From: Pelobates cultripes
Taxonomy: Eukaryota > Chordata > Amphibia > Anura > Pelobatidae
DNA length: 64,000 bases
Assembly: GCA_933207985.1 (NCBI GenBank)
Contig: OW240914.1
Coordinates: forward strand, 209,269,777-209,333,776
Direction of reading: 5' to 3'
Of the stretch, positions 31,143 through 42,400 are shown one piece after another. Below the pieces are notes generated by a model that was not told the origin of the DNA, did no database searches, and was given only the letters and a program-made list of their open reading frames with translations. A program made the translations under genes and the position numbers. Each line of letters opens with the position of its first letter. Position 1 is the stretch's first letter.

Positions 31143-31619
31143 GATATTACCAAGTGCAACGTTACTATGCAACGCTACAGGGGAGACAGCTCATGCATAG
31201 GGATCTCATCCAGTATGAGATTCTCTGCACTAGTGGAGGACACCTACCCCACGGAATCTCAGTCCTTTATGCCATGTTGTTGGCAGCAGACAAGGGGGCA
31301 CCGGCACACTTTCACTCCAAATGGGAACAGGTCACAGACCAACAGTGGGAAAAAGTTCACGTTCTCACTCACCAGGGGATACACAGCTCCAAAATACAAG
31401 AACTTAACTACAAACTCCTGACTTGCTGGTACAGGACCCCAGTCAGACTGCACACCATGGTGATCATACCAAATAGCACGTGCTGGCGCGGAAGGAACAG
31501 ATCTCCACATATGGTGGTCGTGCCCACCGATTGCGGTCTTCTGGCAGCAGATCCACAACAAACTCAATGAGATTTTGGACTGGCCTTCCACTCCTCCGGC
31601 CACGGTTCTGCACACCACT
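31143..31619 (+). pseudogene. L1 ORF2 C-terminal relic
   Basis: The frame from 31154 contains KWEQVTDQQWEKVHVLTHQG and QELNYKLLTCWYRTPVRLH, the conserved block before the L1 ORF2 C-terminal Cys/His domain. After a frame change near 31480, GTDLHIWWSCPPIAVFW gives the HxxWxC motif. It stops where minus-strand Ngaro-like sequence begins (about 31620). Confidence 0.8.
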
Positions 31620-32350
31620 AACCCGCAAAATAAGCCCCAAACCCAATGCTCCCTGACGCATTAGTGAACAATTCCAGATCGGGTGAAGAAACCGCAGTTT
31701 CCTGAAAAATCACCCGTCCATTGAAATCCCGTAGAAAAACCGCCCATACATCCAAATCAGCCCTCATGGATGCCGAGACCCGAATAAAATGGTGCGGGAA
31801 TGCAACACCACTCGTTGCCCCAGCTAGAAACCTTTTAAATGCCCGACCCACCGGAATCACCTGGCAAAATTCAGACGGCCAATCAATGACTGAAGCGCCT
31901 GTAATGTAACCTTCTTGGACCCCCTGACCTCTGATACTGCCTGCCGAAGAGCAATCAGCTTGTCCTCCAGCCAGCGACAACCACCATGTATTGATCTCCA
32001 GACCCAAAAAGGACAAACACATCGTGGAACCCACCGTCTTGTCACAAGCCAACGGAACTCCAAAAATTGTGTACGATTCATTCCAACATTCGTAACCCCA
32101 GCTGGCACAAATCCGAACCCACAGGCTCCACACAGAGGAAATCATCTAAATAGTGGAATATGAATCTTGTGCCCGCCTCCACCTTGATTACCCACTCCAG
32201 AAATAATTTTTCGAAGTATGAGCAACAGATGGGACAGCCCATAGGCAAGCACAAATCCATAAAGTACTGCCCCTCGAAGCTCCACCTGCTGCAGACGCCT
32301 GCTTGAAGCATCAGTTGTAGCCATAAATCCCCCCACATTCTGAACATTCA
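31618..32350 (-). pseudogene. Ngaro-like RT and RNase H remnant
   Basis: The block at 32078-32347 reads DLCLPMGCPICCSYFEKLFL and then FIFHYLDDFLCV, the RT palm with the YLDD catalytic motif in the form seen in Ngaro-type elements. The block at 31618-32145 includes LSFLGLEINTWW and PHHFIRVSASMRADLDVW, and ends LELFTNASGSIGFGAYF, the start of the RNase H-like domain. Frameshifts separate the blocks. Confidence 0.8.
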
Positions 32351-32606
32351 TGCTTGAACCAGCTAGTAGCTCCTCACTTTCACAAGCCCTCGTTGAAGAG
32401 CCAGCAGAAACCTTTTTTTATGGGTGGCCAACGAGGAGGAGGAAGGTCCCGCTCCAGCCCCCAACTGAAAGGGGACCACCTTCTGCACCATCATCAGCTT
32501 CATCCAAAGAGGGAGATCCATCTGATCCTACCTCATCCCCGGATTGACCGAGAGGTGTTGACGAAATTGTTTGTCATAACACCACCAAGCCAAGCCTCCA
32601 TACGTC

Positions 32607-33176
32607 TCATAATGTATGCCTTCCAGATACCGTTGAAATAGCAGAATAATTGTAAATAGTGATCTGGGGATATCTCACCCATGACAGGATGCAAAAAACC
32701 CAAAGCCAATTACCAAATACTTCTGGATTTTCCGAAAACGTCTCTTTCTCCTCTTTCTTACCGTCCTTTTTGTCCTCATCTTCTAGTTCAATGTACTCCT
32801 CCAAAGGGATAAGAGAAAAGATCTCCCTGAATTCCTCTTTCCAATGTCTCTCCTTTACTTTGGGCTTGAGGTGACAAGCAAAAGAAATGTGCACGTTTTG
32901 CCGTGCCACCTCTGGGACTCCCCCAATCAGATCAGCCCTCTCGTGCCCCAAGTCATGCGATGGCGAGGGCGCCGACAGCGCAGCCGTGCTGTGTGCCCCC
33001 CCCCCACTACCAAGACCCCCACCGGGCCTGTTCCGTGGCGATCTAGGCACCCACACCTGACTAAAATCCGCAGCTTTACCCGAACCCACACTCCAAAATT
33101 CTAAAAATGATTTCAAACCTTCAAAAAGAGCATTAGAAGTATGGTTATTTGACTCACCATCCGAACCTCTTGCCAC
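32607..33176 (-). pseudogene. Ngaro-like gag remnant
   Basis: A 189-aa open frame includes VARQNVHISFACHLKPKVKE, then a very acidic-basic stretch (EDEDKKDGKKEEK) and GNWLWVFCILSWV. This order fits the upstream ORF of Ngaro-type elements as I recall it, so assignment is moderate. Overlapping plus-strand ORFs are shadows. Confidence 0.55.
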
Positions 33177-34560
33177 CGAAAGCCTTGAGGCTGCATCCTA
33201 AGTGTCATCATCCTGGCGCAAGTGCAGTGTCTCCAGTGCAGCGGCGCCTCCCGCCGTTTGTCCGCCGCTTGTGGTCTCACCTTCTCCGCGGGCAACCGCC
33301 TCCGAGACCTGGAAACAGAAAACATACTGGGTAGGTCGTCCGATTGCACCCAGACCTCCCTATCGTCTGCCTGGGGCTGATAAGGCAAGCTCTCCCCCCC
33401 ACGTCCAGAGTCCTGACCCAGTAGGCTTTGCCCACGGTGATTGTGCCCTCTTTCATCTCGTTCCTGTGAACTCCCACTAGAAGAACAATATTCCTGGTGC
33501 CTGTCACCTTCTCTCCAAACAGAGGGACTTGAGCGCCGACCCTGGGCATTGTCTCCAGGTGACCTCCTGCTGTCTCCATGCCCCCGCTCCTTAAGAGTGA
33601 TATCTAGAGCTCTGCCCATCAGCATCCTTAGGGGACCTGACGTCTGAGTCCTGAGTGTGGCGATGTCACCCACCCATGGGAAAAATCCTGTCGGCTGTTA
33701 CCCGCTGTCTCTCCTAAGTGGGGACCCTCCAGTGTGCATCTCTCAGCTCCGTAGCTCTACATGACCCTCTCGTAGTGCATGGTCACCATACTGCCCAGGA
33801 GGTGAAATTGGTGAACAGCTCCTCCCCGTGACCCTACCGGGGAAACAGAACAGTGTTTGGCATCACTAGACTGCAGGGGCCTAGTCGTAGTTCTGCTAAC
33901 CACCCCCCCCCCCTACTGTGAGCTGTGCTCCAGGCTCCCGCCCTTAATGAATTCCTAATGTGTTGGTGGCCGACTCACCCGTATTTGCTACCACACTGTC
34001 CTCCTTGTCCCTGGTCCTAGCAGCACTCCCAACATATTCCATGCCTGATGCAGAGTCCACTATCAAAGGTGGAGCCTTTCTCCTGTTCACTGACTTGTTC
34101 CCCTTAGTTCCTGAACCAGAAGCACTTGCTATTGTCCTGAATTCGTGGCCCTGGTTGCACCAACTGAATGTTCGCCAGTTTTGCAGGTTACCTGTTCGTG
34201 GCACGAATGTTGCTATGTCACCGACTGCACCAATCTGTGGCCCGAATGTCCCCCGACAGCCTCGTTCCCGGGAACACATCCTGGCAGCACAGCTGCCTGC
34301 TGCCGCCATTCTCGATTTTAGGCAGTCGTGGGGCTCCTTCCAGCAGCCACATCCACCTCTCCGGACTCTGCAGACGGGCTCTTTTTTCTCGTAAGACCGG
34401 GCTGCTCGCTGGGGCTCAAACGCTGGGGCGGCCTGGTTCTTTTGGCAGGACGAGTCCCTGGAATCACTGATGACCCAGCTTTGCCCAGAGCATCCCCAAG
34501 ACAGTATTGAACCCATGCCACTCCTTTCTGCTGAACTGCCTTTCGAACTCCTCCATTCTT
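33177..34560 (-). pseudogene. Probable 5' part of the Ngaro-like element
   Basis: GC-richer sequence with overlapping open frames on both strands and no decisive motif. The minus-strand frame at 33944-34516 (190 aa, QKNQAAPAFEPQRAARSYEK) may be the start of the gag-like ORF. This rests on position and orientation only. Confidence 0.35.
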
Positions 34561-34699
34561 AAAAACAGCAAAATCACCTGAAATACAAAAAAGAGAGACA
34601 CCACACAGACCTGCCACAACAACAGGTAAGTGAGGATTATTAAAGATGGCCTCTAATCTGAAATAACCCCTATACATACTCCCATAGCCACAACCCCTA

Positions 34700-35386
34700 C
34701 CCTAGTTTCTCCCAGCCCATCTCAAACATTACCCACGCTCCTTGCCTGTCTCCTAGGCATGTCAAGGCCATGGACGACTAGTGGTGACTTTGAAGTATTA
34801 CAGCTGTATTAAACTTGAATGTAAATCTAATAAATTGTTTTAAACTACATTGCCTATTTGCACTATAATTATATATTTTTTCTTTTGAGTGGATGACTGC
34901 CTATTATCACTGAAAACCTAGGGTGACCTGGACAACTTTTAAACTTTTTAAACACAGTTATACGCTATGTTGTTTTGCATTCTGCTTTTCCCCCTACTTC
35001 TGTATCTATAAACCTACCAGTTAAGGATGGAGGATGAAGTTACTTTGAATTGTAAAAGCACTGTAGCATATGAATGGAACAAGTGGTTAAAATTTTAGAT
35101 AAATTGAATTGGGCCACCTGATATAAGGATAGAACAACACCTTGAACAAAATAAGTGCAAGAGAAAGGGGGAGGGGGAGAAGTCATATGGGCCATGCAAA
35201 CATTTTTCTTGTTATTTTTTGTTTCTTTGTCTGGCTATGTAATAATAATCTGTAAGTGTATAAAACTATAGGATATAAATAATCTGGAGGTACATATAAT
35301 GAATATATGTATGTATATCATGTTTTATATGTCTTCTTTTTCTAAAATCCAATAAATAATATTGAAAAAAAACAAACCCAATATAT
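34700..35386 (+). repeat. Probable L1 3' untranslated region and tail
   Basis: AT-rich sequence ends CCAATAAATAATATTGAAAA followed by an A-rich run, resembling L1 3' ends. It may continue the L1 interrupted at 31619 by the Ngaro-like insertion. No coding sequence was seen. Confidence 0.45.
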
Positions 35387-35614
35387 TTCTACCCCCTCCT
35401 ACTTATTTTTCTGCAGGGGGTTATAACCTTTGGTGGTCCACCAGGGATATGATCCCTCATGGGTGCTGCTGACCAGGGCTCAAGTCCTGCAGGAACGCGT
35501 GGGAATGGCCGTGGGAAACGCCGTTCCCGCTGGCACTCAGGGGGCGGCAAAAAATGCCGCCCCAGATGCCCCCGTGTTTTCCCTGTCATGGCCACCTGAT
35601 TGACTCCCCCGGCG

Positions 35615-35807
35615 GGCGCCTGTTTCCATATCAGATGCAGTGAGAGAGCTGTGTTCTCTCTGCTCCCTCTCGCCGCGTTGTTTGCTGATGCCGGGAGCCG
35701 GAATATGAAGTCATATTCCGGCTCCCTGCATCAGACAGCCCGCGCGGCGAGAGGGAGCAGAGAGAACACCTCTGCTCCCTCGCCGCGTCTGATATGGAAA
35801 CAGGCGC
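35615..35807. repeat. Fold-back, about 190 bp
   Basis: Outer arms (GGCGCCTGTTTCCATATCAGA and its complement at 35788-35807) and inner arms (GTTCTCTCTGCTCCCTCTCG and its complement near 35750) surround GGAGCCGGAATATGAAGTCA. The central palindrome is TGAAGTCA (35706-35713). It is followed by AGGTAAGGAGGCTGGGTGG (35861) and a GT-repeat, the same order as at 27.0-27.5 kb. Confidence 0.8.
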
Positions 35808-35909
35808 CCCCCGCACTGAAGCCCTACTGGACCCCAGGGACAGGTCCACGCCATCTCTCCAGGTAAGGAGGCTGGGTGGACATTTTTTTATTAAAAAAAT
35901 AATAATTTA

Positions 35910-35953
35910 TGAGTGTCTGTGAGTGTGTGTGTGTGTCTGTGTGTGTGCACTCG

Positions 35954-35992
<39 letters not shown>

Positions 35993-36029
35993 CAGTGTGT
36001 GTGTGCACGTGTATATATAAATTCCGAGC

Positions 36030-36066
<37 letters not shown>
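35910..36066 (+). repeat. GT and TA microsatellites
   Basis: (GTGT)n with interruptions, (TA)n at about 35956-35981, then more GT and a second (TA)n that runs up to the Tc1-like element. Repeated Tyr-Ile or Val-Cys ORFs here are artefacts. Confidence 0.9.
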
Positions 36067-36068
<2 letters not shown>

Positions 36069-36071
<3 letters not shown>

Positions 36072-37625
36072 GGAGTGCAGAATTATTAGGCAAGTTGTAT
36101 TTTTGAGGATTAATTTTATTATTGAACAACAACCATGTTCTCAATGAACCCAAAAAACTCATTAATATCAAAGCTGAATATTTTTGGAAGTAGTTTTTAG
36201 TTTGTTTTTAGTTTTAGCTATGTTAGGGGGATATCTGTGTGTGCAGGTGACTATTACTGTGCATAATTATTAGGCAACTTAACAAAAAACAAATATATAC
36301 CCATTTCAATTATTTATTATTACCAGTGAAACCAATATAACATCTCAACATTCACAAATATACATTTCTGACATTCAAAAACAAAACAAAAACAAATCAG
36401 TGACCAATATAGCCACCTTTTTTTGCAAGGACACTCAAAAGCCTGCCATCCATGGATTCTGTCAGTGTTTTGATCTGTTCACCATCAACATTGCGTGCAG
36501 CAGCAACCACAGCCTCCCAGACACTGTTCAGAGAGGTGTACTGTTTTCCCTCCTTGTAAATCTCACATTTGATGATGGACCACAGGTTCTCAATGGGGTT
36601 CAGATCAGGTGAACAAGGAGGCCATGTCATTAGATTTTCTTCTTTTATACCCTTTCTTGCCAGCCACGCTGTGGAGTACTTGGACGCGTGTGATGGAGCA
36701 TTGTCCTACATGAAAATCATGTTTTTCTTGAAGGATGCAGACTTCTTCCTGTACCACTGCTTGAAGAAGGTGTCTTCCAGGAACTGGCAGTAGGACTGGG
36801 AGTTGAGCTTGACTCCATCCTCAACCCGAAAAGGCCCCACAAGCTCATCTTTGATGATACCAGCCCAAACCAGTACTCCCTCCACCTTGCTGGCGTCTGG
36901 AATTCGGACTGGAGCTCTCTGCCCTTGCAATCCAGCCACGGGCCCATCCATCTGGCCCATCAGGGAGCTCCCTCTCATTTCATCGGTCCATAAAACCTTA
37001 GAAAAATCAGTCTTGAGATATTTCTTGTTTAGTCTTGGCGTTTCAGCTTGTGATGTCTTGTTCAGTGAGTGGTCGTCTTTCAGCCTTTCTTACCTTAGCC
37101 ATGTCTCATTATTGCACACTTTGTGCTTTTGGGCACTCCAGTGATGTTGCAGCTCTGAAATATGGCCAAACTGGTGGCAAGTGGCATGGTGGCAGCTGCA
37201 CGCTTGACTTTTCTCAGTTCATGGGCAGTTATTTTGCGCCTTGGTTTTTCCACACACTTCTTGCGACCCTGTTGACTATTTTGAATGAAACGCTTGATTG
37301 TTCGATGATCACGCTTCAGAAGCTTTGCAATTTGTGCTGCATCCCTCTGCAAGATATCTCACCATTTTTGACTTTTCTGAGCCTGTCAAGTCCTTCTTTT
37401 GACCCATTTTGCCAAAGGAAAGGAAGTTGCCTAATAATTATGCACACCTGATATAGGGTGTTGATGTCATTAGACCACACCCCTTCTCATTACAGAGATA
37501 CACATCACCTAATATGCTTAATTGGTAGTAGGCTTTCGAGCCTATACAGCTTGGAGTAAGACAACATGCATAAAAAGGATGATGTGGTCAAAATACTCAT
37601 TTGCCTAATAATTCTGCACTCCCTG
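36069..37625 (-). mobile_element. Tc1-like DNA transposon (1,557 bp)
   Basis: Terminal inverted repeats CAGGGAGTGCAGAATTATTA / TAATAATTCTGCACTCCCTG are flanked by TA on both sides. TAATTATTAGGCAAC sub-terminal repeats occur near 36270 and 37430. The transposase is on the minus strand. Insertion is in the middle of a TA-rich palindrome: AAATTCCGAGCACAAATAT at 36019-36037 is the inverse of 37675-37698. Confidence 0.95.
36397..37410 (-). pseudogene. Tc1-like transposase, inactivated
   Basis: The minus-strand N-terminal part (37095-37352) has a helix-turn-helix-like region, RDAAQIAKLLKRDHRTIKRF, used by Tc1 transposases for TIR binding. The DDE catalytic part follows: MRGSSL near 36978 after the first Asp region, DNAPSHA near 36695, and WPPCSPDLNPIENLW (36585-36629) with the catalytic Glu of a DD34E-type enzyme. 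A TAG replaces the residue just before DNAPSHA (near 36704), and the N-terminal half needs frame changes. At about 1 kb the gene is normal in length for the family. Confidence 0.9.

Positions 37626-37627
<2 letters not shown>

Positions 37628-37680
<53 letters not shown>
37628..37680. repeat. (TA)n right of the Tc1-like element
   Basis: Near-pure TA run that forms half of the palindrome into which the element inserted. Confidence 0.95.
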
Positions 37681-37686
<6 letters not shown>

Positions 37687-37699
37687 GCTCGGAATTTAT

Positions 37700-38110
37700 C
37701 TAATACGTAATGGAATGTAAAGGGGAAGCAAAGTTGGTTGAGGTGTGCCGAAACCAACGTACTAGTAGGCCTGTAATATAAGATGGCAAAAGAGGATTCA
37801 AAGAAACACACTTTATTGCAAGTTTATACAGCTTTTGTACTGATAGCTTGTTAGGAGCTTTTACTCTGATTGAGGTATATATGTAACTGAGCTGAGGATT
37901 GCCTGTGGCCCCATCACTTAGTGATGTAGACTGCGGTGTAAGAGCTTGAAGCTGCTGATGCAGCGCTTTAGCAAAAAAGAGAGACCAGCGAAGGAAGCCA
38001 TGAAGTAGCTCACCTTAATGGAAGGTTTAGATGTGAAGTAATGGATTAGGACTGATAGTGTGTGATGACCTTGGATACGTAAAAAGCGGAGTGACAGCAT
38101 AGGAGGTATA
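37700..38110 (-). pseudogene. Possible tyrosine-recombinase remnant of the DIRS-like element
   Basis: Minus-strand fragments SYFMASFAGLSFLLKRC and a broken YLNQSKSS-like string lie where a DIRS tyrosine recombinase is expected. The catalytic R-H-R-Y set cannot be identified, so this is a positional suggestion. Confidence 0.3.
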
Positions 38111-38305
38111 AGTAAGATGCTTGACTTGTAGGTTTAGAGGAAGAGGCAAAAATTACCATGGTTTAACTGCAAAGTCTTGAATCAAGCAAACTCTACTTGT
38201 GACATGGTACAATATACAAAGCCCAGGCGTGAGTGATAGAGTAGTTGCGAAATTGCATGAAGTGTGCGTACCGGTACGAGGTGTAATTGTGTGCTTAGTC
38301 CAAGA

Positions 38306-39294
38306 TTAGCTCATGGAAAGGTGGTATCCTGGATGGTATGTAATGGGTCGTAGGGAGTGCCTGAAAGAAGACCTTAAATTGAGCGTGAAAGAGCGGCAGC
38401 GGCTGTGTTGTGGACACCAGGAATGTAAAAGCAGACTAAAAAGAGCTGAGAGGTTGCTGCCAGCCAAGTGGTTGGCGAGGATGGCAGCCCCTGTTAATGA
38501 TGTCACAGGTTGCGGAATTGTCAGAGCAGCATTTACCTGCCTTGCCGGTCCAAAGATGACCCCATGTGAGGGTCGCTGCCATGATGGGGTAGATCTCCGA
38601 CAAAGTAGTCTCTCTAAAGGCCGGCAATGCATCCTTCACAGTGGGCCAGACATTCCTAACCAGTGGACCCGAGTGTCGTGAAAAACAGAGGGACCCCGAG
38701 TGTTGTGAAAAGGAGGCTGTGGTGGTATGAATACTGTTAGGTGTTTGTGAACCTGTTATGGATGACTGATGGACACCTGAATATTTTCAGGAGCAGCCAG
38801 CAGAGGGTTTGTGCGAAGATGTTGAATACATAGGGCTGCTCCTAGAGCCAAACGTAGGCCAGGTGCCATAGTGAAGGGTGACTAGGTAGTAGATTAATGG
38901 CGTTAGATAAGTCTGTCTTGCTCAACCAGGCCTTACTACTTGCTGAAGAGGTAGCTTGTATGGCATGGTTGATTCGCGTAGTGCAGTGATAACTCTTAAG
39001 CGGGAATGAGGAAGTTTGATGCTGGGAATGGATGTAGAGTGCGGTACGGAAGAGGTCTATGATACGACTTATTATAGGGTATTGTGAATGGCTATCTTGA
39101 TGGGAATGGTACACCAAGATGAGAAGTGTGAAGATCAGAAAGAGGCGATCGTGAAACCAGCGTATGATTGCTGTGGACAGAAGGTGGTCCACTGTAAGAG
39201 GGTCAATGGATGCAGATAATAGGTTAGGGCATACGAGTGTACTTGTGGAAATGTCGATAAGGCCCGTGTGAAACCCCTGTGAGAAACCCGGCAC
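38306..39294 (-). pseudogene. DIRS-like RT and RNase H remnant
   Basis: The block at 38842-39294 contains WLSKTDLSNAINLLPSH and PSLWHL, the N-terminal RT motif of DIRS-order elements, continuing to VFNIFAQTLCWLL in another frame. The YLDD region is lost. The block at 38436-38639 reads WGHLWTGKAGKCCSDNSATC followed by DIINRG, the RNase H core. A further block (38306-38430) resembles the connection to the recombinase. Clearly inactive. It differs in sequence from the Ngaro-like relic at 31.6-34.6 kb. Confidence 0.75.
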
Positions 39295-39639
39295 CAGAAT
39301 CTACCAGATGCCTAGTTGGGTGTAAATGCAGATAGTATTCCAGGATATCAATGTTAACCTTAGTTGGGCGTATCTTAGGTGACAGACGGACTGCATATGT
39401 GGACTAGGTGTGGGTTCTGGAGCAGATGTGCAAAACCCTACATGTAGTGAAATAGCATACCCCAGTATTAAAGTGATAGAGCACCCGAGCCTTCCCCGGA
39501 AATGAAATGGTCAGCCCAGCTTGTCCCTCTGGCTGCTTCCCTGTCTAGTACGTGGGGTGAAGGAGTGGTGAGAAGTGGAAGTGGCTGTCTCTATGCGAGA
39601 GGCAATGATAAACAGAGGAATGGAAAGCTTTGTTAAGTC

Positions 39640-39969
39640 GTGGGTCTCACTCTTTAGGACTACTGAAATGTCACCATGAATATAACCTTTGTACTGTAGG
39701 GTGTCTTGGGAAGTTAAGTAGTGATGTTAGTTTAACATCCTTTCTATCGAGAATTTCCTTCTTCATGGAAATTGGAACAGAGTGGGCCGATGAGACGTAT
39801 GGAGTAGTGATAGTGGGGGACGGGGAGGGAAATGAGGAGTAAGCCAGACTGTATGACCGAGATCGCCAGGTGAGGGTCTGCCGGGATTAACGAGATACCT
39901 GGTGTGGCTGTAGCCGATTCCACTTATCAGCCTGTTGAACATTTGGAGGCTGGCCGGGATAGTGACCGG
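39640..39969 (-). pseudogene. DIRS-like gag remnant, downstream half
   Basis: The minus strand contains SAHSVPISMKKEILDRKDVK with following TSLL, similar to a conserved stretch at the end of DIRS-type gag proteins, with stops upstream. It is contiguous with 42139-42400 once the hAT insertion is discounted. Confidence 0.4.
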
Positions 39970-40339
39970 CAGTGGCGTACTAAGGGAGGGGCGGGGGGGG
40001 GCGGTCCGCCCTGGGTGCCAACAGGCAGGGGGGTGCCACCAGGGCTGGCCAGGCTTGGGAGTCAGTGAGCTGTGTGGCTGCACTGGTTGCCATAGCAGCA
40101 GGGGCGCCGGGCAGCCGACACAGCTCACACGCAGGGGCTGGGAATACAGCAGGAAACCTGCACGGAGATTCGGGGGCGGGGCCCGATCAGCCGTGAGGGC
40201 GGAGCCAATCCGGGCGTGGGGGCGGAGCTATATGCAGCCTCCTACTGCTGCACACAGAGGGGAAGCAGGAAGGAGTCCCTGCTTCCCCAACTACAGCACA
40301 GCAGGGACTGAATCCGCTCCTCCTCCAGCCCAAGCTTAC

Positions 40340-40905
40340 TGTAAGGGAGAGAGTGTGTGCTGTGTGTAACTGTGATTGTGACTGTCTGTGACTGTGTGTG
40401 TGACTCTCTGACTGTGTGTGTGTGTGTGTGTGTGACTGTCTGTGATTGTGTTATGTGTATGTATGACTGTGTGTGTGTGTGTGTGACTGCCTGTGATTGT
40501 CTGTGTTACTCTGTGTGTGTGTGTGTCACTGTGTGTGACTGTCTGCCTGTGATTGTGGGTGTGTGTGTGTGACTGCCTGTGATTGTGTGTGTGACTGTCT
40601 GTGATTGTGTTATGTGTATGTATGACTGTCTGTGTGTGTGTGTGTCACTGTGTGTGACTGTCTGCCTGTGATTGTCTGTGTTACTCTGTGTGTGTGTGTG
40701 TCACTGTGTGTGACTGTCTGCCTGTGATTGTGGGTGTGTGTGACTGTCTGCCTGTGATTGTGTGTGTGACTGTCTGTGACTGTGTTGTGTGTATGTGTGA
40801 CTGTCTGTGATTGTGTGTGTGACTGTCTGCCTGTGTGATTGCCTGCGTATTTGACTGTCTGCCTGTAACTGTGTGTGAGTGACTGTGTGGGACTGTGTGC
40901 ATCTG
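40340..40905 (+). repeat. GTGTGACTGTCTGTGATT minisatellite
   Basis: Degenerate units of 18-24 bp with higher-order duplication. The Val/Cys/Asp-rich ORF and its antisense are repeat products. Confidence 0.95.
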
Positions 40906-41184
40906 ACTGTGTCTGACGGTCTTCGCCCTGCAGTGAGCCTGCAGCCAGGATATGATGTCATCGCGGCCTCCGCGTCATTACAGGGCGTGCGTGCGAGAGA
41001 TCCCAGCAGCGACCACTGACCACCAGGGACTGAGAATCCACTCCAGCCCTTCTAGAGCAAGGTAGGGAGGCTGGGTGGACCTCTTAATTATTAAATGTGT
41101 GTATGTATGTAATGTTTGTGTGTGGGTCAGTGATTGTGCTTGTGTATAGCTGTGATTATGTGTGTGATTGTGTGTATCTCTGCG

Positions 41185-41480
41185 TATGTGTTTAGTAGAT
41201 AGCTCCCTTATTTCCTATCCTCAAATATTGCAATCCCACATAAAGATAACAAATAAGGGATTTATCTACTAAACAACTGAAAATAAGAAAAGGGCTTTTT
41301 TGTATCCTTTAGCTGTTTAGTAGATCATTCCCTGAATTGGTGCCCGTATGTGAGATTTCCATATTTAAAGATACCAAATGAGGGTGCTGTTTAGCAGATA
41401 GCACCTTATTTGGTGACCTTAAATATGGCAATCCCACAAAGGATAGCAAATAGAGGAGTTATCTGCTAAACAAAGATTGA
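41185..41480. repeat. Inverted/tandem TTTAGTAGATAGCTCC modules
   Basis: GTTTAGTAGATAGCTCCC and its complement alternate at about 41190, 41260, 41315, 41385 and 41455. Related modules occur at 45800-46160 inside another hAT-like sequence. Confidence 0.75.
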
Positions 41481-42138
41481 AATTAAGAGGTGTCAGCCAG
41501 TCCATAACAAGAAATCTGGATGGCTAATGTGAATTATATTCAAATGTGTAATCAGATGCCAGCATGCAGAACACAGCATGCTGGCATCAGACAGCCAATG
41601 GCAGCATATTACCCCATCCCCTAGTGAGAAGTTTTACTGCTCCACCTCCCCCTCCTGTTTTGACTGTGGTATTTTATGTGACCCCCCATATATATTGTTC
41701 CTAGAGTCACCACGATGTCTGCATGTGTATCTGTGTGTGACTGTGTTTGTGTGTGTATGTCCGTGTATGTGTAAATGTGCAGACATATAAAAATCTCGCC
41801 AACACTATACACAAATACACTCTTGTATTTCAGCGTCAACACTACATACAAACCCCACCATTATATATAACCATACCACTGCATTCAAATACCACACAAC
41901 ACACAAATGCATGCTTGCATTCAAACGCCAACACTACATACAAACACACCGCTACATTCACTCACATATACTCCATACAAAAACATGCATACATTCAAAA
42001 ACACGAACACTGCTTAGTGCTAAATACATTAAAACATTTTTTAGTTGTTTTTATATTTAAAGTTGAGGGGGGGGGAGCAAGGGGGGGTGCCAAAAATAGG
42101 ACCCGCCCCGGGTGCCAAATGCTTTAGGTACGCCCCTG

Positions 42139-42400
42139 GTGACCGGGTCTCCTGATTGGAGTCTAAGGAGTAAGCTGTCGGCCCTTGTGAACTAGAGTCA
42201 GGTCTGGGGACGTTGGCCTGAGCCGTCGTGAGCCTGTTTAGTTCTGCCTTAGTGGCAGTGGCTGGGGAGGGGATACCCCTGTGTCTGAGCTCTGCTGACA
42301 TTTTTGGAATGTACCAGAATCCCAGGTAACTGAGTGTAGAAGGGGTGAGGGATTCATTTGGAGACCAGGGCTTGACTGGCGTGCTGGGTATTTCGTCCAA
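42139..42400 (-). pseudogene. DIRS-like gag remnant, upstream half
   Basis: A minus-strand open frame from 42400 (MDEIPSTPVKPWSPNESLTP and on) runs into the hAT terminus, where it is truncated. Its codon frame resumes at 39969 across the hAT element. No recognised domain; assigned by continuity with 39640-39969. Confidence 0.4.

Larger units (their letters stand above)
31622..34560 (-). mobile_element. Ngaro-like (DIRS-order) retrotransposon relic
   Basis: Minus-strand blocks run from gag-like sequence at high coordinates to RT and RNase H at low coordinates. The 3' part, where a tyrosine recombinase would lie, is missing. Frames are broken many times. The flanking L1 3' sequences on both sides (31143-31619 and about 34700-35386) suggest insertion into an L1, though I could not show a TSD. 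Confidence 0.7.
39970..42138. mobile_element. 2,169-bp non-autonomous hAT element
   Basis: Termini CAGTGGCGTACTAAGG and CTTTAGGTACGCCCCTG (inverted) are flanked by a perfect TSD GTGACCGG (39962-39969 and 42139-42146). The interior holds GC-rich non-coding DNA, a GTGTGACTGTCTGTGATTG minisatellite (40340-40905), TGATGTCA (40953-40960), AGGTAGGGAGGCTGGGTGG (41060), and a repeated TTTAGTAGATAGCTCCCTTA module. No transposase is present. ORFs across the minisatellite are spurious. Confidence 0.9.

Noticed and set aside
33944..34677. Long ORFs on both strands suggesting a host exon
   Set aside because: No conserved domain or splice structure. The position and orientation fit the 5' part of the decayed Ngaro-like element.
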